A stretch of 64,000 nucleotides of DNA, from positions 23,036,685-23,100,684 of the forward strand of contig JAVLUZ010000154.1 in the NCBI GenBank assembly GCA_036768485.1. Reading direction: 5' to 3'. The translations under genes and the position numbers were made by a program. The stretch comes from Mermis nigrescens. Its lineage: Eukaryota > Nematoda > Enoplea > Mermithida > Mermithidae. The notes beneath the pieces are model-generated. The model saw only the letters and a program-made list of their open reading frames with translations. It was not told the DNA's origin and searched no databases. Shown piece after piece: positions 14,611-25,568 of the stretch. Each line of letters starts with the position of its first letter. Positions within the stretch are counted from its first letter, which is position 1.

Positions 14611-14863
14611 CATACGTGGGCAGCACCAAAATTCTGGGGAAGCAAGATTTCTCGAAGGTCAGAAATGGACTTAATAATGGTGGTATGGCGAAAAAACACC
14701 ATTTTTTGAACGTTTTTCATCGAGCACTATCCATTGACATAAAAAAAATTGCGAAAAAAAACAAAAAAATTCAAAAATTGAATTCTGGGGGTATTTTGGT
14801 TTCTGGAAGGGTATTCTAGTCTCGGGGGGTGCATACCCCTCAAACCCCCCACGCCCAGGTGTG
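14611..14863. mobile_element. Family-A MITE inserted inside a family-A MITE
   Basis: A 253-bp copy, starting CATACGTGGGCAGCACC and ending ACGCCCAGGTGTG, with the exact duplication GTGGTATG (14603-14610; 14864-14871). The target belongs to the interior of an older copy of the same family. Confidence 0.9.
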
Positions 14864-15111
14864 GTGGTATGGCGAAAAAACACCATTTTTCAACGTTTCC
14901 CATCGAGCACCACATCTGGACAATGGGTTCACCCCGGTTTCACCTGAAGGCCACTCGGTATCACCTGGGAAGATCGCGAGTATCACCTGAATTTTTGTTA
15001 AAAACAAAGATAAACTCAGCAAAAACCAATGAAGAAAAACAAAAACATGTAAATAGATCATTTAGACATTAGTTCAATCAGTCATCGCACCAGTCAATCA
15101 ACTAACCATGT

Positions 15112-16352
15112 AACAGTCCAACCAACCAACCAACCAACCAACCAACCGACCAACCAACCAACTAGCTGGCCAACCAACTCACCAACTGACCAACCAAACA
15201 ACCAACCAATTAATCAACCAACCAACCAATCAATTAACCAACCAACAGGCCAACCAACCAACCAACTAACTGCCCAAACAACTAACCAACCAGACAACCG
15301 GTTAACAAACTGGCCAGCTAACCAATCAATCAGCCAATCAAGGAACTAGCCAACCAACCAACCAAGCAACTGGCCAACCAAGCAACCAACCATGCAAATA
15401 ACTGGCAAACCAATCAACAACCAAAAAACCGACCAACCAACCATCCAAGTAGCCAACCAACCATCCAACCGGCCAACCAAACGACCGGCCAACCAACTAA
15501 CTGGCCAACTAACCAACCAACCACGCGGCCAATGAACCATTTAAGTAGCCAACCAACCAACTAGATACCCAATCAATGAACCAACCAACCGGCCAACCAA
15601 CCGACACACCACCAACCAATCAACCAACTAACAAGCCAACCAACCAACTAACTGGCCAACCAACCAACCGGCCAACAAAGCAACTAACGAGCCAATCACC
15701 AACCAGCCGACTGACCAACTAAGAGGCCAATCAACCAACCAACAAACCAATCAACCAACCAACCAATTAACTAGCCAACCAACCAACTAGCAAACCAACC
15801 AATCGAACAGCCAACCAACCGGCCAGCCAACTAGCCAACCGAACAACCAACAAACCAACTAAGTGGCCAACCAGCTAACCAAACAACCAAATAAACAACC
15901 AACCAACCAATCAAATGACCAAACAAACAGCAAACCAATAGGCCAATTAACAAACCAGTAGGCTAATCAATCAACCAACTAGTCAATTCAACAACTAACC
16001 GGCCAACCAACCACCCAACCAAACTGCTCAAACAACTATCTGGCCAACCAACCAATTAACCAATCAATGCACAACCGACGATCAACCAACTCACAAACCA
16101 ACCACTCAGCCGATTAACAAAGTAACCAAACAGTCTCCTGGCCAACTGGCAAGCCAACCCATTAAATGACCAACCGACCAAATGACGAATCATCAGATCA
16201 GCCAATCAGCTAACCGACCAATCAACCAGCCATCCAGCCAACAACCAACCAACCAGTCAACCATTGAACCGATCAATCAATCAACCAAACAAGCAACCGA
16301 TCAATCACTTAATCAACCGACCAGCCAACTGACGAACCAACCACTCAACCAT
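15112..16352. repeat. Degenerate (CCAA)n array
   Basis: About 1.24 kb is made of CCAACCAA blocks with frequent GGCCAACC and ACCAACTGG variants. The complement (TTGGTTGGCTGG) shares its core with the 21-bp minisatellites in elements H and H3. Confidence 0.9.
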
Positions 16353-16395
16353 TCATCCTGAAAATTTTTTCCCGACTCTTTAGCTGAAAAGCTAC

Positions 16396-16630
16396 TAGGG
16401 ATGCAGCGGGTGCACATATTTTGGAATAGCGGGTGCGGGTGAGGGTGCCAAAATTCCGCTTTAGCGGGTGCGGTTGTCGCACCTTAAAAATAGCGGGTAC
16501 GGGTGGCGAGTGGCGGGTTTAGCAGTGAGATATAGCATGAAATAAATAAGGCTAAAAATGCTCCATTTTTTCATCCGCTTAATGCAGTTATTTACTGTGT
16601 GTAGAATTCATATCAATCTTAAAACTGATT
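16396..16630. mobile_element. Family-D end fragment, inverted relative to 3785-4979
   Basis: It starts TAGGGATGCAGCGGGTGC and matches the complement of 4760-4979, including the GCGGGT array and TTTAGCAGTGAGATATAGCA. Only one end is present. Confidence 0.75.
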
Positions 16631-16790
16631 CAGTGTTTTTGTACAAGGTCCGTTTGTACATGTACAAAGATAGTCCCCAAAAGTCTTCGTACATTTTGTA
16701 CATGCAAATTTTCTTTGGTAGCGTATTTTACCTAATTTCTGGGTTTCTGACGCCAAAAAATACTAAAAAATTCAGAGGACAAAAATGTAT
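16631..16790. mobile_element. Family-K fragment
   Basis: It starts CAGTGTTTTTGTACAAGGTCC and shares TTTGTACATGTACAAAGAT and TTTCTGGGTTTCTGACG with other K copies. The right terminus is missing. Confidence 0.6.
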
Positions 16791-16848
16791 ATGCCAGAAT
16801 TTTATCCTTTCCTTATCAACCCTACATGCATCAAAATAAAGTCGAAGG

Positions 16849-17422
16849 CAGGGGCGGATTTAGGGGGGAAGGGTGGCCGCCCCTCCCATTGGCCCAAAAT
16901 AGTGCGCAAAATTAAGCATTTTTGAGCGATTTTTAGCGATTTTTGGGTTAAAACCATCCATGATCTTGGGGGGGGGGGGGTTTGGGGGAGTTTCACCCCC
17001 GCAAAAAATTTTTCACCCCCAGAATTGGCGATTTTTCAAAAGTTCCCTAAAGTTACTCTGAAAATTGGTAGAAAAAGTGTCTTTTTAAGGGTTTTTGGTT
17101 ATCTATTTGCTCAAAATCGCCAAATTTTTGGCGCTTCGCGCCATATATTCATGTTTTAAGCGATATATTGGTCAATTTATTCGACTTTTTTCTAAATTGT
17201 TTTCCTGATTTTATGCTCTAGAAGGATAGAGTATCGTCAGAAACGCCAAAAAGCGATGTTTTTTAATGCGTACCAGCCATTTTTGGGCACAAAAAAGGCA
17301 CTTTAGGTTTTCACCCTCCCTAGAATTCCCATGCTGTGCATTTATGGTTAAAACGGCTAATTTTTCCGCCCAAGTCAGGGTTCCGCCCCCCCCCCCTTAG
17401 GAAAATCCTAGATCCGCCACTG
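16849..17422. mobile_element. hAT-like MITE, family E, with nested S
   Basis: It starts CAGGGGCGGATTTAGGGGG and ends CTAGATCCGCCACTG. The exact duplication GTCGAAGG flanks it (16841-16848; 17423-17430). A smaller element (16955-17345) is inserted in it. Confidence 0.9.
16955..17345. mobile_element. Element S nested in E
   Basis: It is bounded by the duplication GGTTAAAAC (16946-16954; 17346-17354), and E sequence continues on both sides. Its interior matches 23321-23696 (the GGGG..TTTCACCCCC block, the GC hairpin near 17128, GAATTCCCATGCTGTGCAT). The terminal repeats are weak. Confidence 0.7.
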
Positions 17423-18358
17423 GTCGAAGGTGATGGAAATGCCATAATTTTCCATTAATAATGCCGACGTCACTCATTTATTCATAAGTCTGTTACGATA
17501 AATTCCTAAAATTGAGCTGCAATGGAAAATTATCAATATTTCTGCTAGATTTAATATTCTTATTTCCCCTTTCACATGAAAGAAGCAGTTACAAACCTAA
17601 GCGAAGTTTAAGAATGATTAAGGCTGCAACTTTCGTGGCGAGAACGGTACCTAATAAGTTTCGGCACTGCTTGTATACTCGTATCTTTGCAAAGCGATCA
17701 TATAGAGCTTGAAAGGATAGAAGGTCAAGATTCTTTGGCGCTTCGTGCCAGATGTAATGTTGAATAATGATTTAAAAAATAAAAAGGCCAAATTTTTCAC
17801 GCACTATTTGGCAGATATAATAAATTTTTACATTGTTTATTTGTAAAAAGGCTGCTCAATTGGACTTAAAGTATAGGGTAGAAATTTTCAATAATAAGGT
17901 AAATTTTTGCGTTGTCTTGTCCTTAAAAAATCTGCGAAATTGAGCTGAGGATGATAAAAATGCCAGAAAAAATTTTCAGAAGTGAACACAATGCAAACTC
18001 TAGAAACTATAGTTGTAAACAATTAGTGTGCTGCTGACTGATGATGCTAAATGCGAGTAAATTAAGACGGATAAAACAAACGCAAATGATGCATGCAGAC
18101 ATGCAGAAAGTTTCTAAAAAGTTATGAGGATTCCAAAATAACCCTTTTTCGAACCGGCAACCAACCATAATTTTTGGTCGTCGGTATCATCTGGAAGACC
18201 GGGCTTTGTCCAGGTATGTCGAGCACTATCCATTAGCATCAAAAAATTGCGAAAAAAAACATTTAAAAATTGTATTCTAGGGGGTGTTTAGGTTTCTTAA
18301 GGGGAAATCGACCTTCTGGGGGTGCATACCCCAAGCCCCTCTCCCAACCCCACGTGTG

Positions 18359-18650
18359 GTTGCTGGGTCTAATATCAGATGGGGCCTCCAAAAATCGGTT
18401 GCTGGGGTCTAAAAATCACTTGGCGGGTTCCAGAAATTGGTTGCACCAGCAACAGATTTTTGGTTCCCAGCAATCAATTTTTAGACCCCAGCAACCGATT
18501 TTTAGACCCGAGCAACCGATTTTTGAAGCCCAGCAACTGATTTTGGACCCCGGCAATCGATTTTAAGACATCAGCAAGCGATTTTTGTATCTCAGCAATC
18601 AATTTTCGGACCCCAGCAACCGATTTTTAGACCCAAGCAATCGATTGTGG
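18359..18650. repeat. 21-bp minisatellite, second block with an inverted half
   Basis: It continues the array at 13862-14513 up to about 18440 (GGTTGCTGGGGTCTAAAAAT). From there the units run in the opposite orientation (ATTTTTAGACCCCAGCAACC). The junction lies at GGTTGCACCAGCAAC. Confidence 0.8.
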
Positions 18651-19034
18651 CTGCACTGTTAGCGGCATCCAATCTTGTAAGATGCGCAGAACAGTTTTTG
18701 TACAAAACATAGGGTGCAACTGGTGAAGCCTTCAGCTGGTACCAAACCAGCTCCGGCTGGTACCCGGTTGAACCTGGTTGAACCCCTTGCCCAGGTGTGA
18801 TCATACCTACCACTTTTCAGTGACAGAAAACAAAAATTACAAAGATAATTACAATTTGAAGCAAAATAAAGTGGAACCGTACCGTGTGTACGCGACTTTA
18901 AATTATTTTAAATGTAGCACAGTTATGTACGAGTAGTTCGTGCAATTCTTCAGTCATAGTTTGATGGAAATGCAAACTTGTGTACTTATAGCGTGTCAAC
19001 TATGGCTACAACGTGTTAAATAAACAGTCGTAAA

Positions 19035-19306
19035 CATACGTGGGCAGCACCAAAATTCTGGGGGGTGCAAGATTTTTCAAAGGTCAAAAAATGGCCTTAA
19101 AAATGGTGGTATGGCGAAAAAAGCATTTTTCAACGTTTCTCATTGAGCACTATCCATTGGCATCAAAAAATTGTGAAAAAAACAAAAAAAATTTCAAAAT
19201 TTAATTCGGGGGGGGGAAGGTGGGGTATTTTGGTTTCTGGAGGAGGGGGTATTTTGGTTTCTCGGGGGGGGGGTGCATACCCCAGACCCTACCCACCCAA
19301 GGTATG
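19035..19306. mobile_element. Family-A MITE
   Basis: A 272-bp copy starting CATACGTGGGCAGCACC and ending CCACCCAAGGTATG. The exact duplication GTCGTAAA flanks it (19027-19034; 19307-19314). It is inserted in element P. Confidence 0.9.
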
Positions 19307-19604
19307 GTCGTAAATAATTTTTTACACTGAAAAATATTTAAACGAAGAATTTAGCGTTTTAAAAAACTTTAAAGACTTCTTATCCTATTCCGTCAAAAAT
19401 GTTTTTAGGGCCAGTCAAGTTTTAATTAAGAAAATGCAACCTCTTTTATGTCTTGTTTCATTTTTTATCAACGATAAAGACTTTTACTTTATTATTAATT
19501 CAATAACTTTCTGACTTTTATCTAGCACCGGAGCCGGTACCAGCTCAACACCGGCTCGGTGCTGGAGCACCAACGCCGGAGCCCTGGACATCAGTAATGT
19601 CTAT

Positions 19605-20545
19605 ATACACATACAAACACAAACAGCAGACATTCGCGTGGATGAGTTTGCAGGTTAAAAAAACAAAAAGGATATTTTTTGGATAAATATGACAAAATCA
19701 GGGAAAGAGTTTTTATTAACAATTCTTTCTAAAATTGCCTACAATTACTTAAAACCCCCAACCTAAGGTAATTTGCGCGTCATATTAATGTTACATCTGA
19801 GTGAGGGAATTTTACCCTTTATGGCGAAATTTTCGGTTCGATATAGCCAAGTGATTCTTCCTAAGCCTGGCTAACCAGACCCCCTAGACTTGATGAAAGC
19901 TGAAAAAGCTGCTACTCGTGTCGTGTTGCACACGGAGGAAGCCAAGTTACACAACGACTGCATAAATGTAGTAAATGGAGATGCTGAAGTCAATCGTTGA
20001 AATAAGCTGACCAGTTTTTGAAGATTTATCTGCATTTATTCTATAGTTCTGCTGTTTCGAGCGAAAAAACATAAGACAGAGTAGTTAATTGGATTTCGAG
20101 ACTGGACCAGACGTGCACGTGGGGAAGCGGAGAGGAGTTGGGGCTGAGAAGACTCCCAGAATAGAAAAACAGAACATATTTTGAAAAATTAAGGAGAAAT
20201 GAAGGCCAAAATTGATGAAAATGCAAAGCTTTTAGCAAAATAGATTGAAAATCACAAGAAACTGATGATTAACTTAGTTTTTACGCTATTTCATATTTCG
20301 ATCAGTTTTTGAGACCATTTCGGCTCAAAAAACTCTGATACTCAGACCTGCCACGCCGTGCATTTATGGACGCGACCCCCTAACAAGTGGGCTGAATTGC
20401 TTTTTGCGGGAATATATTCACCGATAAATTTGCTAACATGGGTTTTAATTATTAATTCAAAAATCCATAAATAATGCTGATTCCGACCGGAAATCGCGTT
20501 AATAAAACTTTGATTTGCGACTGAAATCGCCTGATATGTATCACG
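19605..20545. other. Intronic sequence without recognised features
   Basis: No element ends, tandem repeats or convincing coding sequence are visible. Confidence 0.4.
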
Positions 20546-20921
20546 CAGGGCCGTATTTAAGGAAGGCGGCGGGCGGCCGCCCCCCTTGGCCGGAGAAAAA
20601 TTTTCAAGAGTTAAGATAATGCACGGAAAGATGGAAAAATTGCATGTATTCGTCGTCTAATTTTCAAATTTTGGCGCTTCGCGCCGGATTTGAAAGTACT
20701 TTCCATGATTTTGGCTCAAGCGCGGCCAAAAAACGACACTTTTTATAGCGTTTCAAATACTAGTTTTTTTAAATCAAATTTTATAATCTTAATGGATAGA
20801 GCATTTCGGAAAACGTCGAAAATGCAGTTTTTACGTGCTGTCCCAACGAGTTTCCGAAGATATAGACCAATTCATGTTGGGTCTGCCCCCTCCCCTTGAC
20901 CGGATCTTGGATACGGGTCTG
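20546..20921. mobile_element. hAT-like MITE related to families E and T
   Basis: It starts CAGGGCCGTATTTAAGG and ends GATCTTGGATACGGGTCTG (complement CAGACCCGTATCCAAGATC). The interior has the GC hairpin near 20670. The flanks TATCACG and ATTACGT are only loosely similar. Confidence 0.65.
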
Positions 20922-21078
20922 ATTACGTCAATAATGAATCGAGTGTTCAAGAAAATTCTTCTATATTTGATACAAGCGAAAAGTTATGAAATAAAAGCTT
21001 AGCCATGTCGAAAAATAATTTTTTGTATTCGACAAAAAAATTTTACCTGTAAAAGACTTTCCTGGACCGTCTTTGAAC

Positions 21079-21829
21079 CAGTGTTTTTTGCACTCGGTTA
21101 AGATTTTTCCCAATGAACAAAGACTTTTCGGGACCGTCTTTGTACATGTACAAAGATTTTTGGGAAGACAGAAATCGCAAAAAAGGTCTGAAATTCGCAA
21201 GAATTTTCGGCGCTTCGCGCCGAAATGAATAATTGTGTATTCTATATATCTTTATAATGGCAGAAATTGCATTTCAAAAGGAAAAATGTCAAGTTTTTCG
21301 GCGCTCCGCGCCGTTTTAAGACGATTCTTAGTGATTTTTGCCCTTAGAGGACCAGAAATTAGCTAAAATACACTAACAAAAGTCGAACAACTCTGTTTTT
21401 ACCACACTAAAATCGCTACTGTACCACATTTTAGTACCCAAAAATTTGTGTGTACAAAATAAACAAAAATTTTTGGGAAGACAAAAACTGTGAAAAGGTG
21501 AAAAATTCCTTGAAATATTCGGCGCTTCGCGCAAAAATGAGTAATTGTTTGTCCTATATAGCTTTAAAATGGCAGAATTTTGCAAATAGAATGTAAAAAA
21601 CTCAAATGTTTCGGCGCTTCGCGCCGGTTTGAGAACTATTATTAGTAATTTTTGCTCTAAGAAACCCAGAAATCAGCTAACCAAAGATCGAAAACCCTGT
21701 TTTGCTACACTAAAATCGCTACTGTACTATATTATTATACACAGAAATTTGCATGTACAAAATTCACAAAGACTTTTTGGGACCATTTTTGTACATGTAC
21801 AAACAGACCTTGTGTACAAAAAAACACTA
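21079..21829. mobile_element. hAT-like MITE, family K, internally duplicated
   Basis: It starts CAGTGTTTTTTGCACTCGG and ends CTTGTGTACAAAAAAACACTA. Flanks are CTTTGAAC (21071-21078) and CTTTAAAC (21830-21837), 7/8. The palindrome TTTGTACATGTACAAA occurs near both ends. The interior is a dimer of a unit of about 330 bp with four GC hairpins (21207, 21299, 21520, 21611). Confidence 0.85.
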
Positions 21830-22320
21830 CTTTAAACATGCACAATGATGTTTCGAGGGAAATAGCAGTACAAATGTAGGAAATTTTCCTGTTCATTACT
21901 TTTTCATAAGGCCCAAAATTGATTTAAAAAAACAAGAACGTCATACGTCTAATAAATTACTGTAATTTACGCTAGTAAAGCCCCATCGTTCAATTTAAAG
22001 GCTAAATTCAGCTAAGATACTTCAGAAACGCATGCAACTTCACTCTTCAGTGGAATTTAATGTACGATTTGTCCAATCGAACTAACAGCTTCATTCGAAC
22101 ATCATGTTAACGCATAAATTATTCTGTGCCATACCTGCTATGCTTTGTTCCGCTTGTCTCTAAAGAGTCTAAAAATTTGGTTTCAAATGGTAAGAATGAC
22201 AATATTTTCTGCTATATCTGCCGTTAAAACAGTCGAAAATTCGACTTGAACACAATGAACGTAAAATTTTTTGTAATACTCTATAATCATGTTCTTCCTG
22301 CGGTATGTAATGATGTATAC

Positions 22321-23207
22321 TAGAGCTGTGCCGGGGCCAGGCCCCGGCCCCGGCGCCGGGGCCTAGGCCCCGGCCCCGGGCCGGGGCCGAGGCTGGCCCC
22401 GGCACCGGGGCCGGGGCCAATGTTAGAGTTGATTATAATGTAGAAAATTGATAATGTTTCGGGCAGATTTACCTTCAAACTCAATTTCAAGCAAACCACA
22501 GATCTTGCTAATTCAAATCTTTATTTCACTATGTCAGATTGGTGAAAATTTCTAGTTAATAATCAAAATTGACATATTTTAAATTGCAATTCATATAGAC
22601 GGGCATTTCCAGCTTGCTTGGTAGCAGACAGCTACGTCTATCAGAACAAATAGAATAATAAGCCTAAAAAAAGTGCAATGTAAAGCACATTGAGAAACGC
22701 ATCCAAGTCAGAGGAGTTAAATCCATACATGGGCAGCTCAAAAATTCAAGGGAATCCAAAATTTTTCAAAGTCAAAAAGTGCCTGATAATATATGGTAGA
22801 GCGAAAAAAACACCGTTTTCTCGCGTTTCTCAATGAGAGCTATCCATTAGCATCAAAAAACCGCAGAAAAACAGAAAAAATTCTGAAAATCAATTTCTGG
22901 GGGGTCTAGCGGATTCTTTCTGGGGGGAGAAAGTGAATTCTGGGGGGTTTAGATCCCCCGATGCCCATGTTCTGTTATATCTTGTAATCCCAACAAATAT
23001 TAACGATTGACGTGCATATCTACAAGCAAGAATATATGCATAGGTACATATAAGGGGTAGGGCAGGGTCGTACTATAAGCATGGTAAAGCACGCTATTAT
23101 TGGCCCCGGCCAGGCCCGGCCCGGCCCCGGCACCGGGGCCTAGGGCTAACCCCGGCCCCGGCCCCGGCCCCGGCCCCGGCAAAAAAGGCGGCCCCGGCAC
23201 AGCTCTA
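22321..23207. mobile_element. hAT-like non-autonomous element, family B, second copy
   Basis: It is 887 bp with TIR TAGAGCTGTGCCGGGGCC at each end. The exact duplication ATGTATAC flanks it (22313-22320; 23208-23215). GGCCCC hexamer arrays lie inside both TIRs. The interior matches the copy at 2376-3464 but lacks its nested A element. Confidence 0.95.
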
Positions 23208-23320
23208 ATGTATACATATAAAATAGTTGTTACAACTTACATCGAAACTACGTATGACTTCTACTTTGCCTCTATTTTGTATAGCACATCATGAGAATTC
23301 TGGAGGAAGATATTCGTAGC

Positions 23321-23696
23321 CATACAAGATATTTGGGGTTTAGGGGTTTTTTACCCCCCCCAGAAATTTTTTACCCCGCCCCAGACTTGACGATTTCCCA
23401 AAAAAATTCATGCGAATGAAAAAAGACGATGTTTTAACGTTTTAAGCCATCTGTTTGCTCATAAGTGTCAAATTTTCGGCGCTTTGCGCCAAAGACTCAT
23501 TTGTCGACTATATTTGGTTTGGTTCAAATTTTTCTGATTTTTGTAGGTTTTTACGCTCTGCAAAGACAGAGCATCGTCAGAAACGCCGAAAAACAATGTG
23601 TTTGATGCGTATTCACCAATTTTTGAGCCCGAAAAGGGCTATTTCAAATTTCAACCCGCCCCCAAGAATTCCCATGTTGTGCATGCCTGGATACTT
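23321..23696. mobile_element. Element S, second copy
   Basis: It starts CATACAAGATATTTGGGG and ends near GAATTCCCATGTTGTGCATG. The interior aligns with 16955-17345. No target duplication is evident. Confidence 0.6.
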
Positions 23697-23755
23697 ATCA
23701 GGTGATGCAGATGCTAAAAGTATATACCTACTAGAATTCGAAAAGATAAATTTAC

Positions 23756-24044
23756 TTCCTTATCCTTATGAACATCCATCCTGTGCTGTAGAGCATCATC
23801 CATAGAAGTGACGACTTGATCGCACCAGGTGCAAGGATAAAAAGATCGTTGTGCATGTAGCCGTACGTGCTGACCCAATCGTGGATTGGATTTAAACTGA
23901 GCAGGGCACCACTGACACACATAAGTGGCTTTGTGTTCGATATAGTAGTGTTTAGACAGCTGATGCACGTCCTTACACTTGAATTCGCAATGTAAACATT
24001 CAAAATGTTGCTTTTTCATCGACATATTAATAAGGTGACGCACG
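23756..24044 (-). CDS. Upstream exon of the C2H2 zinc-finger gene (three fingers)
   Basis: The exon follows the acceptor AAAAGTTCAG and ends at GAA before the donor GTAAAT, in phase 0. It encodes three consecutive fingers: FECLHC..H-x4-H, YVCQWC..H-x3-H and YPCTWC..H-x4-H, then DVHKDKE. The phase and linker match the exon at 11122-11218. Translation could enter from an earlier exon outside the recognised set. It could also start at the in-frame ATG of MSMKKQHFEC, which is preceded by a stop codon inside the putative intron. The target and role of the protein are unknown. Confidence 0.85.
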
Positions 24045-24120
24045 CTGAACTTTTAATTATGTAATATATAAATAATCGACGAATATATCCACGATAGACA
24101 CATATATATATATATAAGCT

Positions 24121-24225
24121 CTAAGGCACGCTTATATTTCTGGCCAGCGTGGCGATGCTTTGAGGGTATGTTTCACAGAATTTTGCTAAGTTGTCTAAAA
24201 AATTCTTTAGCATGTTACCGTATAT
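24121..24225 (-). CDS. Candidate terminal exon of an unidentified gene
   Basis: A strong acceptor (pyrimidine-rich TTCTTTTACTTCTTCAG) is followed by 34 open codons beginning IYGNMLKNFLDNLAKF and ending SVP, then TAG. The composition is coding-like, but no domain is recognised. It lies just upstream of the first recognised zinc-finger exon on the same strand. It might end a different gene or be an alternative exon. Chance is possible. Confidence 0.3.
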   Translation of the reverse strand: MYGNMLKNFLDNLAKFCETYPQSIATLARNISVP

Positions 24226-25211
24226 CTGAAGAAGTAAAAGAAATTTATTGAATAAGAGTATATTAAATTAAAACAAAAAATGCTGAATAATCGTTGCTTT
24301 TTATCCTAAAATGCATTTCTAATATATAATTTATAGCAACTGATCTTCTGTTTGACACTAAAATCCATTTATTTTTCCTTAGATTAGCCTAAATCATTGC
24401 TTATGATTTATATCGCAATACGATTCTACCTAAATTCTAGCATGGTAATTTTTGCAAAAAAGATATTGATCCGACGGAAATACGAGAACACAGAATCGAC
24501 AAAAAAGCATTAAGACGCAAATAATGCGTGGATTTACTCACTCTATGCCAAAAAACAAACGCGTCATCAGGAGGGTTAAGAAAAACACAATTAAACACTA
24601 AAAATACAAAGTGAACTATTGAGGAGCGTTTCCCTTTGTATGAAGCGAACTTGAGCAATGGTCAGACAATGGTTTACCCATCCAACCTTCGAATGAAATA
24701 AATTTTCACTTATCCTAATTTTAAAAAAATATTTATCCATTTTCATTAATTTATTTATAGATTTTATTCGAGTTTATTCGGGTATTTTTAAGCTGTTAAA
24801 TCCCAAAATTGTATGTCATAGATTCAAAAATTTTCAGCTTTTTGCGCCGATTTCAGTTTGCTCGATCCTAGAACGCTGAATTTCATGTAGTTATTAAGGC
24901 GGCATGAGACGCGGCTAATACAATATCATTTAAATGATAGGATTAGCATCGACACAAAACATTATAAATCAAGGCGGGCTTGCAGCCAATAAAACGTACA
25001 ACGACAAAATGTTGGACGGCACGACCGGCTCTAAAAAAATGTCCGGCAATTTAAATTGACAAGTTCTTTGCATAATACAATCCTTGACGACAATCTCAGC
25101 AGTAGTTGCTAATGCTATTTGTACGTGCATATCAGACAAAATACACAGAGCGCTACCTCTCATTTACATTAGCGTTCTTGCACACTGAGAGGAGGAAGGA
25201 AAATCACTGGA
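24226..25211. other. Unassigned AT-rich sequence
   Basis: It contains a small palindrome (ATATCATTTAAATGATA near 24926) and nothing else that I can support. It could be upstream or intronic sequence of the zinc-finger gene. Confidence 0.4.
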
Positions 25212-25568
25212 AGTTTGAGCAGTGATCGGACCGAGGCCTCGACCTCGGCAAGGCTCGGCTTTTTTAGAGCCTTGGCCTCGGCGCCGAAGGCGAAGCTGAA
25301 AAGTGCATAGGCGCCGAGGGTTAAAATCAAATTTGAATAAGTTTAATATATCCGTTGAATATTAACTATTTAGAATGCATCTGCAGTACAAAGGCTTTTT
25401 TTACCTACAGGCTTTTCTTATGGTTTTAGGCGCGTACCAAGTTACATACAGCAAAGTGCCAATTGATATTCATATGACGACTAAATTTTAATTCTCATGC
25501 TCGCTACATGGTTCGGAAAGTACAGTGCAGTTTCCGTCATATTACCTATCACATCAGAATTGGATGAC

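Larger units (their letters stand above)
14911..18218. mobile_element. H-family hAT-like element H2
   Basis: It starts CACATCTGGACAATGGG and ends with the complement of CATACCTGGACAAAGCC. The exact duplication TCGAGCAC flanks it (14903-14910; 18219-18226), and family-A sequence continues seamlessly across (GAGCAC then TATCCATT). The left end carries repeated TATCACCTG-like motifs. The body is a CCAA-rich array followed by fragments of D and K and a complete E element. Confidence 0.85.
14514..18358. mobile_element. Family-A MITE interrupted by two later insertions
   Basis: It starts CATATGAAGGTGGGCAGC and ends CCCCACGTGTG. The exact 8-bp duplication GTTGCTGG flanks it (14506-14513; 18359-18366). 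Its own sequence is split by another family-A copy (14611-14863) and by element H2 (14911-18218). When these are removed, a normal MITE of about 0.27 kb remains. Confidence 0.85.
12744..18799. mobile_element. H-family hAT-like element H3
   Basis: The left end is TACAGCTGGGCAAG and the right end is the complement of CACACCTGGGCAAG. Flanks are ATCATACT (12736-12743) and ATCATACC (18800-18807), 7/8. Subterminal GGCTGGTACCGG-type repeats occur at both ends. The interior holds a 120-bp tandem array, a 21-bp minisatellite and the nested family-A element at 14514-18358. Confidence 0.75.
11427..19596. mobile_element. hAT-like element P, host of a six-level nest
   Basis: The left end CAGTGATGTCCCGGTGCCG and the right end (complement TACTGATGTCCAGGGCTCCG) are TIRs. 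After removing insertion Q, the inner ends also align for about 70 bp, through CTGGTACC, GTACCGGCGCCGGTG and CTAGATA. Flanks are TTGTCTAT (11419-11426) and ATGTCTAT (19597-19604), 7/8. The family's subterminal motif is built from GTACCGG/GGTGCCGG. No transposase is seen. It lies in the large intron of the zinc-finger gene. Confidence 0.7.
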
